From contig JAADHV010000005.1 of NCBI GenBank assembly GCA_013151635.1, positions 1-33,643 of the forward strand: DNA of 33,643 nt, read 5' to 3'. This DNA comes from Deltaproteobacteria bacterium (GTDB lineage: Bacteria; Desulfobacterota; Desulfobacteria; Desulfobacterales; Desulfobacteraceae). A program made the position numbers and the translations under genes. Below the pieces are notes generated by a model. It was not told where the DNA came from and did not search any database. It was given only the letters and a program-made list of their open reading frames with translations. Position 1 is the stretch's first letter. Each line of letters opens with the position of its first letter. Shown piece after piece: positions 1 to 6,971 of the stretch.

Positions 1-18
1 ACAGTTCTGTTTTTCCCC

Positions 19-1263
19 TTATGAAATCTTAAAATTTGTTAAATTTTGCCGGCTTAATTGCTTCACCCTTTTCCAGCCAAATGACTTTGGGCCATATACA
101 CGCCCCATATCAACTAAGAGGTCTGCAATATATTGCGCAGATGTTCCTTTATTATCAAAGAAAAAATCAACAACCATATGACGCTGTTCTTTATGTAAAT
201 TTTTATATTCCAAAGCTTTCGTGCATAGATCACAAATCCCTTCAGGTTGATTAAAGTTGAAGGCCGCTCCCATATATAGTTTACCAACTTGCTCATTCAT
301 GAAAATAAAATCAGGGTGGTGAAAAAATAATATCGGTTTATCCATTATGCAACATTCAATAAAAACAGAACTGTAATCAGCGATGAACAAATCACCGCTT
401 TCCAAAAGAGGTTTCAAATCCTTTACAACAGGCAGAAAACAAAGATTAGAATGTTCCTTTTCCATAACAGCAAGAGAATCATACAGGTTAGAAGAAGCTG
501 TAGGACCATTTACCGAACCAGGATCAAACCATAATTTTTCATGGCCATTAATAATTATATTATAATTTTTGTCAGACGAGATTAATTTTTTAACCAGTTC
601 AAAACCCTTATTTCTAAACAAGCTGTTTTCTGTCCAGTGCGAAAAGATAACAATAGTTTTCTTTTCAGGTGATAGGCCAAGGGTCTGCAAAAAATTTACT
701 CTACCTGATTTAATGCTGGTAAAATAGGTATCAACCTTAGGAAAGCCAGTAACAAAAAAAGCCTTGTTTTTCCGTTCTTCCAACCACGGCGCTTTGTTAA
801 ATGCATTTTTGCATTTGGCAACAGAATTTATAAAGTTGACATGGGTCCCATCGGCTAAAGCTATTTTTATATAGTAATCTTCGATATTTTCATTCTGTTT
901 TGAATTTCCGAATCCAGCGCCATGCCCCATGAGTATTTTTGTATGATGCCGCCTTAAATAAAGACTGGTCAAATCTGTTGCAATAACAAAATGCCATTTA
1001 CCCCAGGCAGCTTTTTGCGGAGGTATAAAATACTTGTCAAAAAGCTTTTTAATATCTCCGGTTTCAGGGATTTCAAAGCAGCCCTCAAAATCCAAAGTAA
1101 GATTAACCTTGAGATTGGATTTTTTTTCCAAAGCCTTTAAAACCGGTAATTGGCAAGCAAGGCCAAAAGAATTTCTTACAACAAATAAAATCCTTATCGG
1201 CCCCCAAAAACCGAAAACCAGATCATCAATTTTTCTGATCAAAGAAAAAACTAATTTTCTCAC
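19..1263 (-). CDS. CDP-glycerol glycerophosphotransferase-like polymer synthase
   Basis: A 414-residue protein resembling the CDP-glycerol:poly(glycerophosphate) glycerophosphotransferase family (TagB/TagF/SpsB type, PF04464), which transfers glycerol- or ribitol-phosphate, or related units, onto a lipid- or sugar-linked acceptor at the inner face of the membrane. The clearest signature is the C-terminal segment DLFIADYSSVFIECCIMDKP, matching the conserved ADYSS...DKP block of the family; a GHG motif (about residue 114) and SHW (about 210) fit the GT-B-like fold. The start is GTG, with AAAGGA just upstream and only 12 nt after the flippase stop, so the two are probably co-translated. No signal peptide is seen. 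Donor and acceptor cannot be told from sequence; the family is also used in capsule loci of Gram-negative bacteria. The family call is fairly sure, the substrate unknown. Confidence 0.75.
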   Translation of the reverse strand: MRKLVFSLIRKIDDLVFGFWGPIRILFVVRNSFGLACQLPVLKALEKKSNLKVNLTLDFEGCFEIPETGDIKKLFDKYFIPPQKAAWGKWHFVIATDLTSLYLRRHHTKILMGHGAGFGNSKQNENIEDYYIKIALADGTHVNFINSVAKCKNAFNKAPWLEERKNKAFFVTGFPKVDTYFTSIKSGRVNFLQTLGLSPEKKTIVIFSHWTENSLFRNKGFELVKKLISSDKNYNIIINGHEKLWFDPGSVNGPTASSNLYDSLAVMEKEHSNLCFLPVVKDLKPLLESGDLFIADYSSVFIECCIMDKPILFFHHPDFIFMNEQVGKLYMGAAFNFNQPEGICDLCTKALEYKNLHKEQRHMVVDFFFDNKGTSAQYIADLLVDMGRVYGPKSFGWKRVKQLSRQNLTNFKIS

Positions 1264-1275
1264 GTCATTTTTCCT

Positions 1276-2793
1276 TTAGGCCAGAATCTTTTTAAAATAC
1301 GGCATGGCTTCAACAAGATAGGAACGATCCGCTTGTGGCAATAGTAAATGAAGCAGACAATATCCATAAACCAAATAATAACCCGCCCCGGCAAGTATCA
1401 TTGAAAAATAAGAACTTACTTGAAAATACTGGATTAAAAAATAAAACGGAATATGAGCAGCTCCGGGAACAACAATCAATTTTATTAATTGAGAATAATA
1501 TTGTTTTACAGGCAATTTCAGCAATTTGCATACATAAGGCGGCATGATAAAAAATTTGGTGACTACAAAAGGTATGGCTGTCCCCAGAGCGACACCTGCC
1601 ATACCATAAGGCTTTACCAGTAACAAACTCAATATCAGATTGGCAATTGCCTCTCCTAAGGTCATGTAGGCATAGAACTTGTGTTTTGCCATGGCGTACA
1701 AAATTTGCACCGAAGAATTCTGACCTACCCCAAGAGCACTCACAATGCGTAATATGACCAGCGGCAGTATTGCATCAAGATAGTTTGCTCCCATCCATCT
1801 GTTGATAAAGGGTTGTGCAAGGATAATAACAGCACCACTTACAGCAATGGATATTACAAGACCAAATCTGGTCAGCATCATAAATTTTTCACGAAGATTT
1901 TCAAAATCATTGTTGGCATAGTAACCCACCAGGACAGGAAGGGTTCCTGTGATAAGCCCAAAAACCAACTGACCGGAATACTCGTGCAGGCTTAACGCTA
2001 TATTATAATGTGTAACAAGAACACTTCCTAAAAAAAACGCAATCACCATAATATCAAGTTTAAAACGAATCATGTCACCGATACTTGCCATGAAAGTATA
2101 TACGCTGTAATTGAGATATTCTTTTATCCTGTATCTGTCAAACAAAGACAATTTAATTTTTAATAATGGGAAGTTTTTCCATGCAAATACCATCATGGAC
2201 AACCGCTCACTCATATTGACAACAAGTGTTATGACAGCCAGAGAAAAGACTGAATATCCTTTGCCGATGAAATATACAATTAATGCTGCCCGCAGAAGGG
2301 TTTTTGCAATTGCAGAATATGAAATAAGATCATATCTGAGTTTTGCCGCAAGAATTGCCGTAAAAGTTCTTAATGGAAATGAAACAGCTATATCCAGCCC
2401 CATTACAAACAGCACCTTTCTTAAAAGAACGATATCCGCTGGATTTTTTACAAAATAAGGGGCAAAGCATACAATAATTAAAGAAACTATTGCGGCGGCA
2501 GTCCCCACGATTGTAAACATTCCAAGTGAAGTGTTAAAGGCGATATTTACTTCTCTGTTTTCATTCCTGCCAATATGCATGGCAATGAATCTGTTGGTGG
2601 CGCTGGTAATTCCAAAATCAAGCAAACCATAATACCCCATGAACCCGCCAACTATTACCCAAATGCCGTACCAGCGATCACCCAGATTGTGGATAACAAA
2701 AGGCATGATGAAAAATGCCGTTATAACATTCACGGCCAACCCGATTGTCCTTAAAAAAGAACCTGTTATAAGAGATTTTGTTGTTCCTGCCAA
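1276..2793 (-). CDS. Wzx-type oligosaccharide flippase
   Basis: A 505-residue polytopic membrane protein of the MOP/oligosaccharide flippase superfamily, expected to move undecaprenyl-pyrophosphate-linked repeat units from the cytoplasmic to the periplasmic leaflet. About 12 to 14 hydrophobic segments run through the whole length. The N-terminal block (ITGSFLRTIGLAVNVITAFF, then LGDRWYGIWVIV and YYGLLDFGI) is typical of this family. The start is TTG, chosen because GAGGA lies nine bases upstream and the family-like N-terminus begins at once; no ATG is nearby. It lies directly upstream of the glycerophosphotransferase-like gene. This is the only flippase in the window, so it is the likely transporter for the glycan made by the locus. 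Confidence 0.85.
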   Translation of the reverse strand: MAGTTKSLITGSFLRTIGLAVNVITAFFIMPFVIHNLGDRWYGIWVIVGGFMGYYGLLDFGITSATNRFIAMHIGRNENREVNIAFNTSLGMFTIVGTAAAIVSLIIVCFAPYFVKNPADIVLLRKVLFVMGLDIAVSFPLRTFTAILAAKLRYDLISYSAIAKTLLRAALIVYFIGKGYSVFSLAVITLVVNMSERLSMMVFAWKNFPLLKIKLSLFDRYRIKEYLNYSVYTFMASIGDMIRFKLDIMVIAFFLGSVLVTHYNIALSLHEYSGQLVFGLITGTLPVLVGYYANNDFENLREKFMMLTRFGLVISIAVSGAVIILAQPFINRWMGANYLDAILPLVILRIVSALGVGQNSSVQILYAMAKHKFYAYMTLGEAIANLILSLLLVKPYGMAGVALGTAIPFVVTKFFIMPPYVCKLLKLPVKQYYSQLIKLIVVPGAAHIPFYFLIQYFQVSSYFSMILAGAGYYLVYGYCLLHLLLPQADRSYLVEAMPYFKKILA

Positions 2794-2845
2794 ACTATTA
2801 ATTCCTCAATTATATATACGAAATTTATTTTATGATTAAAATTTT

Positions 2846-3125
2846 TTAAAATCGAAAATAGATGAACGGGTTGAATCCACCTGCAGCAAGTTTAGTCAAT
2901 GAAGACACAATAGCTACGATTTGATTTCCATGGACTTTGTCTATCCAGGGGTATGAGAGCCACACGGGATCTATTGAGAAGGTGAATGCACCTGATGCGG
3001 AAAAGGGCTGAACTTTTGTGTCATATTCATACACAAATACACAGTATAATTATGATCAAATTGGTAAAAACCTGAGATATAAAAGCAATCGCAAGCTTAT
3101 TGACGGCAGGTTTGCCGATCCAACT
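2846..3125 (-). pseudogene. Frameshifted C-terminal remnant, probably MBOAT O-acyltransferase
   Basis: The 343 bases between the acyltransferase and the flippase hold no intact gene, but two overlapping reading frames give protein-like text. The first (about 3125 to 3030) encodes a hydrophobic helix including VNKLAIAFISQVFTNLIIII. It stops at TGA and is continued in another frame from about 3045 to 2846, which has many aromatic residues and ends in NPFIYFRF. Joining them needs one frameshift near 3035-3045. A terminal FIYFRF/FLYFQF is typical of MBOAT O-acyltransferases such as AlgI, and the usual MBOAT partner, a DHHW/AlgJ-like protein, is present as a fragment at 4299-4871. The MBOAT call rests on that short tail and context only. 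No start or ribosome site is visible. Confidence 0.45.
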
Positions 3126-3136
3126 TTATTCGTTAG

Positions 3137-4096
3137 CTATTTCAACATATTGTCGTATATCTTTTGCATGACAAATGAGGCAACTATTATTACTGGAAGG
3201 CATATTATAAACAAGAATAATAACTGAGGGATAGGGCTGCTTGGGAAATACACTTTTTTTATAGCAATGTAAAATGGCCTATGAAAAAGATACATAAAGT
3301 AACTTGCCGTACTCAGAAAAATAATAATTCTTTGAGCATTCAATGATTCAATAGTTAGTTGGCTAAAAAATAAGAATAATAACAAAGGAACTATGGTAAC
3401 CATAGGGATACTATATAATAAATTCATTCCATAATTATCAGAATTAAAATAGCAAGAAATACTAAAAGCTATTATAGCTCCAAATAAAATGAATTTTGTT
3501 TTATTTTTTGCTATATCATTATTTGATATATAAACGCCTGTCATGAATGGTGCAAGATAAACTGCTACTCTAATGTCCAGATAATAATAATTAAATAACC
3601 AATTAGAAGCGTATTCATACCCCAAAAGAATACACAAAAGAGAAGTATAAAGAAGTAAATATTGAATTACACATTGCCTCGATAAGGAGATAAATAACGG
3701 ACTCATAAGATAAAAGAAGAGTAGCATCGTTATAAACCACAGAGTTCGCGGTGCTGGACGTATAAACATCGAAATTGAAAGTATAGCTTTTATTGATGTT
3801 ATTTTATCCGATAATCCCAATATGGTAAAAACAAATATTGCTATAAAATATGGCGGATATATTCTCTTAAGTCGCTTTTTATAAAAAGCAAATAAAGTAT
3901 GTTGATTAATATATTTTCCACCTAGAAAGTAACCGGAAATTAATACAAAAGTCGCAAGTACTATCCAGGTAATTCGATATGTAATTATATTATTATAATT
4001 ATGGATTACTCTGGTATAGTTTAGTAAATGCCAAAATCCAACAATATAAAGAATAGATAACCCACGCAAAAGATCTATTCCTAAATTCCTTCTCAT
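3137..4096 (-). CDS. Acyltransferase-3 family membrane protein
   Basis: A 319-residue integral membrane protein of the acyltransferase 3 family (PF01757, OafA/WecH/ExoZ type), which O-acylates (usually acetylates) sugars of surface polysaccharides from the membrane. The start RRNLGIDLLRGLSILYIVGF is the family's N-terminal block. The early histidine in GFWHLL (about residue 23), the RLKRIYPPYF block (about 75) and about nine or ten hydrophobic helices support the call. Length is close to normal and the frame is intact. The DNA looks much more AT-rich than its neighbours and is bounded by a group II intron fragment upstream and a decayed MBOAT-like tail downstream, so it was probably acquired. 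Start ATG is preceded by GAGG about 10 nt upstream. It may replace the lost MBOAT/DHHW acetylation pair. Confidence 0.85.
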   Translation of the reverse strand: MRRNLGIDLLRGLSILYIVGFWHLLNYTRVIHNYNNIITYRITWIVLATFVLISGYFLGGKYINQHTLFAFYKKRLKRIYPPYFIAIFVFTILGLSDKITSIKAILSISMFIRPAPRTLWFITMLLFFYLMSPLFISLSRQCVIQYLLLYTSLLCILLGYEYASNWLFNYYYLDIRVAVYLAPFMTGVYISNNDIAKNKTKFILFGAIIAFSISCYFNSDNYGMNLLYSIPMVTIVPLLLFLFFSQLTIESLNAQRIIIFLSTASYFMYLFHRPFYIAIKKVYFPSSPIPQLLFLFIICLPVIIVASFVMQKIYDNMLK

Positions 4097-4120
4097 ATTT
4101 TATTTTTCCTCGCTCTCGCG

Positions 4121-4300
4121 GTAGGAACGCCAGTTACCCGGCGCCCCCCGCACAGACCCGGACGTGCGGTTTTCCCGCATCCGGTTCCTCGGTTATACTC
4201 GCTTCCGTGTAAAGCATTAGCATTTTGAGAATACCTGATTCCGTTTAATCGATACCGGGAGTACAGGCTTTGCTAATCCCAACCGCTCTATGGCTATACT
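4121..4300 (-). mobile_element. 3'-end fragment of a group II intron (domains V-VI)
   Basis: The minus strand at 4187-4155 forms a 33-nt hairpin with the form of group II intron domain V: a lower stem GAACCGG/CCGGGTC, an internal bulge and an upper stem ATGCGG/CCGCAC capped by GAAA. It is followed by a GC-rich hairpin at about 4154-4122 (GGCGCC...TGGCGTTCC) that fits domain VI with the intron 3' end near CCTACC. Upstream bases to about 4300 look like intron non-coding sequence. No 5' intron end and no reverse transcriptase/maturase are present. The catalytic triad of domain V, normally AGC, reads AAC here, and the partner base is also changed, so the element is probably inactive. It lies between a truncated DHHW gene and the acyltransferase start. 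The exact 5' edge is uncertain. Confidence 0.7.
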
Positions 4301-4871
4301 AAACGCTTTCCAGGTGAAACTTGGGATTGGCCTTTATAAACCAATTGAATTTAGTTAAAATCGGCATAACTAAAAGCCTGATATCAGGAAATTCTTTTAT
4401 TATACGGTTATAATATTCTGCCCGCCTGGACAATCGATACTGAGTATTTTCATTAAGTATATTTTCAGGATTTTCTATTATTATTTTGGTATTGTTAATT
4501 AAGGAAAAGTCTTCTCCAAGCGGCAATAGCGGTTTTATTCTTTTGGGTAAAGGATAAAGGATTACTATATTTAAAAATCGCTGAATTTTCTTATATGTTA
4601 AAATAGCAAAGAGCGGGAAATGATCAGCTGTAGCTTTTTCAAGTTGATCTTGAAAAACTCCGGAAAAAAATCGTCCCTCACCGAGGCCTGCATACCACAT
4701 CGGAGATCTACCAATAATCTGCTTGAATTCTTTATCATCAATTCTTTGAGTAATCCCCTTATAACCAAGAAAATTATAAAAATTCCAAGCTGCCAAGCCG
4801 AAGAAAAGTCCCAATACAATTATTAAAAAAGGCGAGGTAATTGTCCATGCTTTTGGATTATATTTTTCCAT
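4299..4871 (-). pseudogene. DHHW/AlgJ-like protein, C-terminally truncated
   Basis: A 190-residue reading frame with an N-terminal membrane anchor (residues 12-32, SPFLIIVLGLFFGLAAWNFY) followed by a periplasmic part. It resembles the N-terminal half of DHHW/AlgJ/AlgX-like proteins, which partner MBOAT proteins in polysaccharide O-acetylation: a stretch about residue 78 (LEKATADHFPLF) corresponds to the conserved D-H-x-P region. Full-length members have about 350-400 residues, so roughly half is missing, including the expected C-terminal part of the SGNH-like fold. The frame stops in sequence that already looks like group II intron DNA (about 4300), so the truncation coincides with that fragment. 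Start is ATG without a clear ribosome site. Family assignment is moderate; loss of function is likely. Confidence 0.5.
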
Positions 4872-4938
4872 GTAGCTTTTTTTTATCAGAACACTGCTTT
4901 ATTTAGCTTATTTTACCAAAAGTTTTCAGCTTTTTATT

Positions 4939-6177
4939 TCAAAGAACAACTTCTATTACGTTTTGATGGCTTAAGAAGGATAATGGGCTTGCACTGTAAC
5001 CATATGCCCCTGAACCAAGAACTGCTACAAAATCATTTATTTTGGGTTCAGGCAAGAGAACTTTCGTCCCAAGTCTGTCAAGAGGTGTGCACAGAGGGCC
5101 GACGATATTTATTGTTTGTGCCGGGGGCTCTTTCAGGCGGTCAGGCAAAATGATTGGAAAATTTCTCTTTATTACCTGCCCGAAATTGCCGGAAGCGGCA
5201 AGATGATGGTGCATGCCGCCGTCAATTACAGCAAAGGTTTCTCCCCTTGATTCTTTTATGTCAATTATCCTGCTGACATAAATACCGCATTCCCCCACAA
5301 GATAGCGCCCTGTTTCCACAACAAACCGAGTGTGTTTGAGTGTGCTTTTTGAATCAGCAAGGCATGATGACAATCTGCGGCCCACAGTCTGAATATCCAG
5401 TTCTTCATCATTTTTATAATATGGGATGCCGAATCCTCCGCCAAGATTAACCATTGAAGGCGGTTTCGGGCAATAGGGCAGAAAGGATATCACTGCTTCA
5501 ACGGCTTTTTTAAATGAGGATGAAATTGATTCGGCGCTCAGGTTCTGGGAACCTGCAAATATATGGAATCCTTTGAACTCAAGATTTTTCCATTGAAAAA
5601 ACATTGCCAGCACCTGGGGTATTTTTTCCTGATCAATGCCAAACTGTTTGGGGCCTCCGCCCATGCGCATACCGGAACCGACAAGTTCATATGCCGGGTT
5701 GACCCTTAATGATACGTTCAGTTTTTTATTCAGGTTTCCGGCAATTTTATCTGCCCTTTCAAGCTCAGTAACGCTTTCTGCATTCAGGCTTCCTATTTCG
5801 GCTTCACAGGCTGCTTTTATTTCATTTTTCTGTTTTCCGGGGCCGGCAAACCCTATGGTATCCGGATCAGCCCCGGATTTTAATACTTTTTCAAGCTCAC
5901 CTTTGGAAGCCACATCAAAACCGGCTCCCAGATTTTTAAAAAAAGATATGATTTCAGGGTGGGGATTTGCTTTTATGGCATAGTGTATATTAACTTCGGT
6001 TGGCAGGGCTTTTTTCAACATTTTAAATTTCTTTTCTGCCACACCAAGATCATATGCGTAGAATGGGGTGCCAATCCGGTCTGCAATCTGTTTACAGGTT
6101 CTGCCCCCGATGAGAAGTTTACCGTTTCTGGTATCAAAATACTGAAGGATTGATTTTACTGCCTGGTTATCTTTCAT
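4939..6177 (-). CDS. PLP-dependent decarboxylase, exosortase A-associated
   Basis: A 412-residue fold-III PLP decarboxylase (ornithine/DAP decarboxylase superfamily) of the subfamily found next to an acyl-CoA ligase in XrtA loci (TIGR03099 type). PLP would bind Lys69 in HYAIKANPHPE. A glycine-rich GGGFGIPYY loop, the FHIFAGSQ segment and the C-terminal GPLCTPLDRLG and GAYGYSASPLSF motifs (active-site Cys and Tyr of the dimer partner) are all present. It is expected to act with the ligase upstream to make a decarboxylated amino-acid-like group for the glycan; that role is inferred from conserved neighbourhood. Start is the first ATG; it lies in what was the 3' region of a duplicated ligase fragment, whose GGTG may act as weak ribosome site. 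In related loci the two genes are close neighbours; here a VapC/Phd cassette separates them. Confidence 0.88.
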   Translation of the reverse strand: MKDNQAVKSILQYFDTRNGKLLIGGRTCKQIADRIGTPFYAYDLGVAEKKFKMLKKALPTEVNIHYAIKANPHPEIISFFKNLGAGFDVASKGELEKVLKSGADPDTIGFAGPGKQKNEIKAACEAEIGSLNAESVTELERADKIAGNLNKKLNVSLRVNPAYELVGSGMRMGGGPKQFGIDQEKIPQVLAMFFQWKNLEFKGFHIFAGSQNLSAESISSSFKKAVEAVISFLPYCPKPPSMVNLGGGFGIPYYKNDEELDIQTVGRRLSSCLADSKSTLKHTRFVVETGRYLVGECGIYVSRIIDIKESRGETFAVIDGGMHHHLAASGNFGQVIKRNFPIILPDRLKEPPAQTINIVGPLCTPLDRLGTKVLLPEPKINDFVAVLGSGAYGYSASPLSFLSHQNVIEVVL

Positions 6178-6182
6178 TTTTG

Positions 6183-6256
6183 GGCACCATATAATTGGAA
6201 AGGGTTTTCATGCAAAACCGGGTTATTTCCTTTCCATTCGTTCCTATCTCCATTTT
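6183..6256 (-). repeat. Degenerate copy of the ligase 3' region (direct repeat 2)
   Basis: This 74-nt stretch aligns without gaps to 7075-7148 inside the acyl-CoA ligase gene, with 63 of 74 bases identical by hand count. Read in the ligase frame it still encodes KEITRFCMKTLSNYMVPK, against KEITGFCMKTLPNYMVPK in the ligase, then runs into a stop overlapping the decarboxylase start. It is a remnant of a ligase 3' end lying on the far side of the VapC/Phd cassette, so the cassette is bracketed by direct repeats 892 bp apart. Confidence 0.9.
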
Positions 6257-6279
6257 GGAGCTGAGTTGATTGATTTGTT

Positions 6280-6498
6280 CTACCGCTCTCTACCTTCACG
6301 AATTATGTCTACAATTTCATTCGAAGTAATATTCACATTAATTGATGGTACGTCTAGAGGAGAAGACACTATTTTTTCAGGAATTAATGCAAAAGTTCGT
6401 CCATCTTTTCTTCTAATCAGCACTTTCCCACTATTTTCAGCTTGTTTAAGGACAATAGCAAGTTTTTGCCGTGCTTCTGAATATGTATATACCTGCAT
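6280..6498 (-). CDS. Phd/YefM-like antitoxin
   Basis: A 72-residue protein resembling the Phd/YefM antitoxin family: the N-terminal part TYSEARQKLAIVLKQAENSG followed by VLIRRKDGRTFALIP matches the usual DNA-binding half (beta-strand, helix, then the R-x-D/N-G-x-x-x-x-L/I strand). The C-terminal tail (about residues 45-72) would neutralise the toxin. It starts one base after the VapC stop, with GGAGG inside the last VapC codons as ribosome site, so the two are translationally coupled. The order is toxin then antitoxin, the reverse of most VapBC and Phd/Doc operons. It should bind VapC and repress the promoter at 6920-6948. Confidence 0.75.
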   Translation of the reverse strand: MQVYTYSEARQKLAIVLKQAENSGKVLIRRKDGRTFALIPEKIVSSPLDVPSINVNITSNEIVDIIREGRER

Positions 6499-6499
6499 T

Positions 6500-6892
6500 T
6501 TAAACCTCCAGCGTTTTAATGTTTAAACTTTGAGCCGCAATTTTAAGCTTTCGATCCAAGGTCAATAATGGTGCCTTTTGCCTGATAGCACAATCAATAA
6601 AATAAGCATCGTATGCATACATGTTGGTTTGTTTAGAAATTGTTACAGCATTAACAAAGTCTGGCAGAATATAGCGGATAGGAATAGTCTCAAAAATTAA
6701 AAGTCCCTCTTTAGCTTCATACAGATCCAACCTGTTTCGTTTAAACATAGTTGAAAATGCATTGCCTATTTCCCATGGAATAGATCCAGGCCCGATCAGA
6801 GTATTTCCGGTAGTTAATTCAAGTATTTCAGCACGCTCAGGTTCATTAACAATTACTGCAATCAACACGGAAGTATCAATGACAATATCCAT
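6500..6892 (-). CDS. vapC: PIN-domain ribonuclease toxin (VapC family)
   Basis: A 130-residue PIN-domain protein. The four acidic positions that bind Mg2+ or Mn2+ are visible: Asp6 in VIDTSVL, Glu41 in IPWEIGNAF, Asp95 in YDAYFIDCA (with Asp100) and Asp113 in LTLDRKL. VapC-type toxins cut tRNA or rRNA when free of antitoxin. The start is ATG at 6892, placed by GAGGAG five bases upstream; a longer in-frame extension would begin inside the -10 box and is rejected. It is followed one base later by the Phd-like antitoxin. The gene has its own strong promoter and lies between two conserved XrtA genes, so it is an acquired cassette. All key residues are present and the toxin is probably functional. 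Confidence 0.85.
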   Translation of the reverse strand: MDIVIDTSVLIAVIVNEPERAEILELTTGNTLIGPGSIPWEIGNAFSTMFKRNRLDLYEAKEGLLIFETIPIRYILPDFVNAVTISKQTNMYAYDAYFIDCAIRQKAPLLTLDRKLKIAAQSLNIKTLEV

Positions 6893-6919
6893 ACACTCCT
6901 CTATATTAAAGTATAGACA

Positions 6920-6948
6920 ATTGTACAATAGTAAAATTTTTTTGTCAA
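6920..6948 (-). promoter_or_regulatory. Sigma-70 promoter of the vapC/phd cassette with overlapping palindrome
   Basis: On the minus strand TTGACA (6948-6943) is followed by a 17-base spacer and TACAAT (6925-6920), a near-consensus housekeeping promoter. The start of transcription would be near 6913, about 20 nt before the vapC ATG. A perfect 10-base palindrome ATTGTACAAT (6920-6929) covers the -10 box and is a plausible operator for the Phd-like antitoxin (inference). It lies just after the ligase stop, so the cassette is transcribed on its own as well as by read-through. Confidence 0.75.
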
Positions 6949-6971
6949 TTATCTTGGGGCAGGAACATCAG

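Noticed and set aside
6893-6928. Longer N-terminus for the PIN-domain protein
   Set aside because: It would start within the -10 region of the promoter; the ATG at 6892 has a good ribosome site and family-like start.
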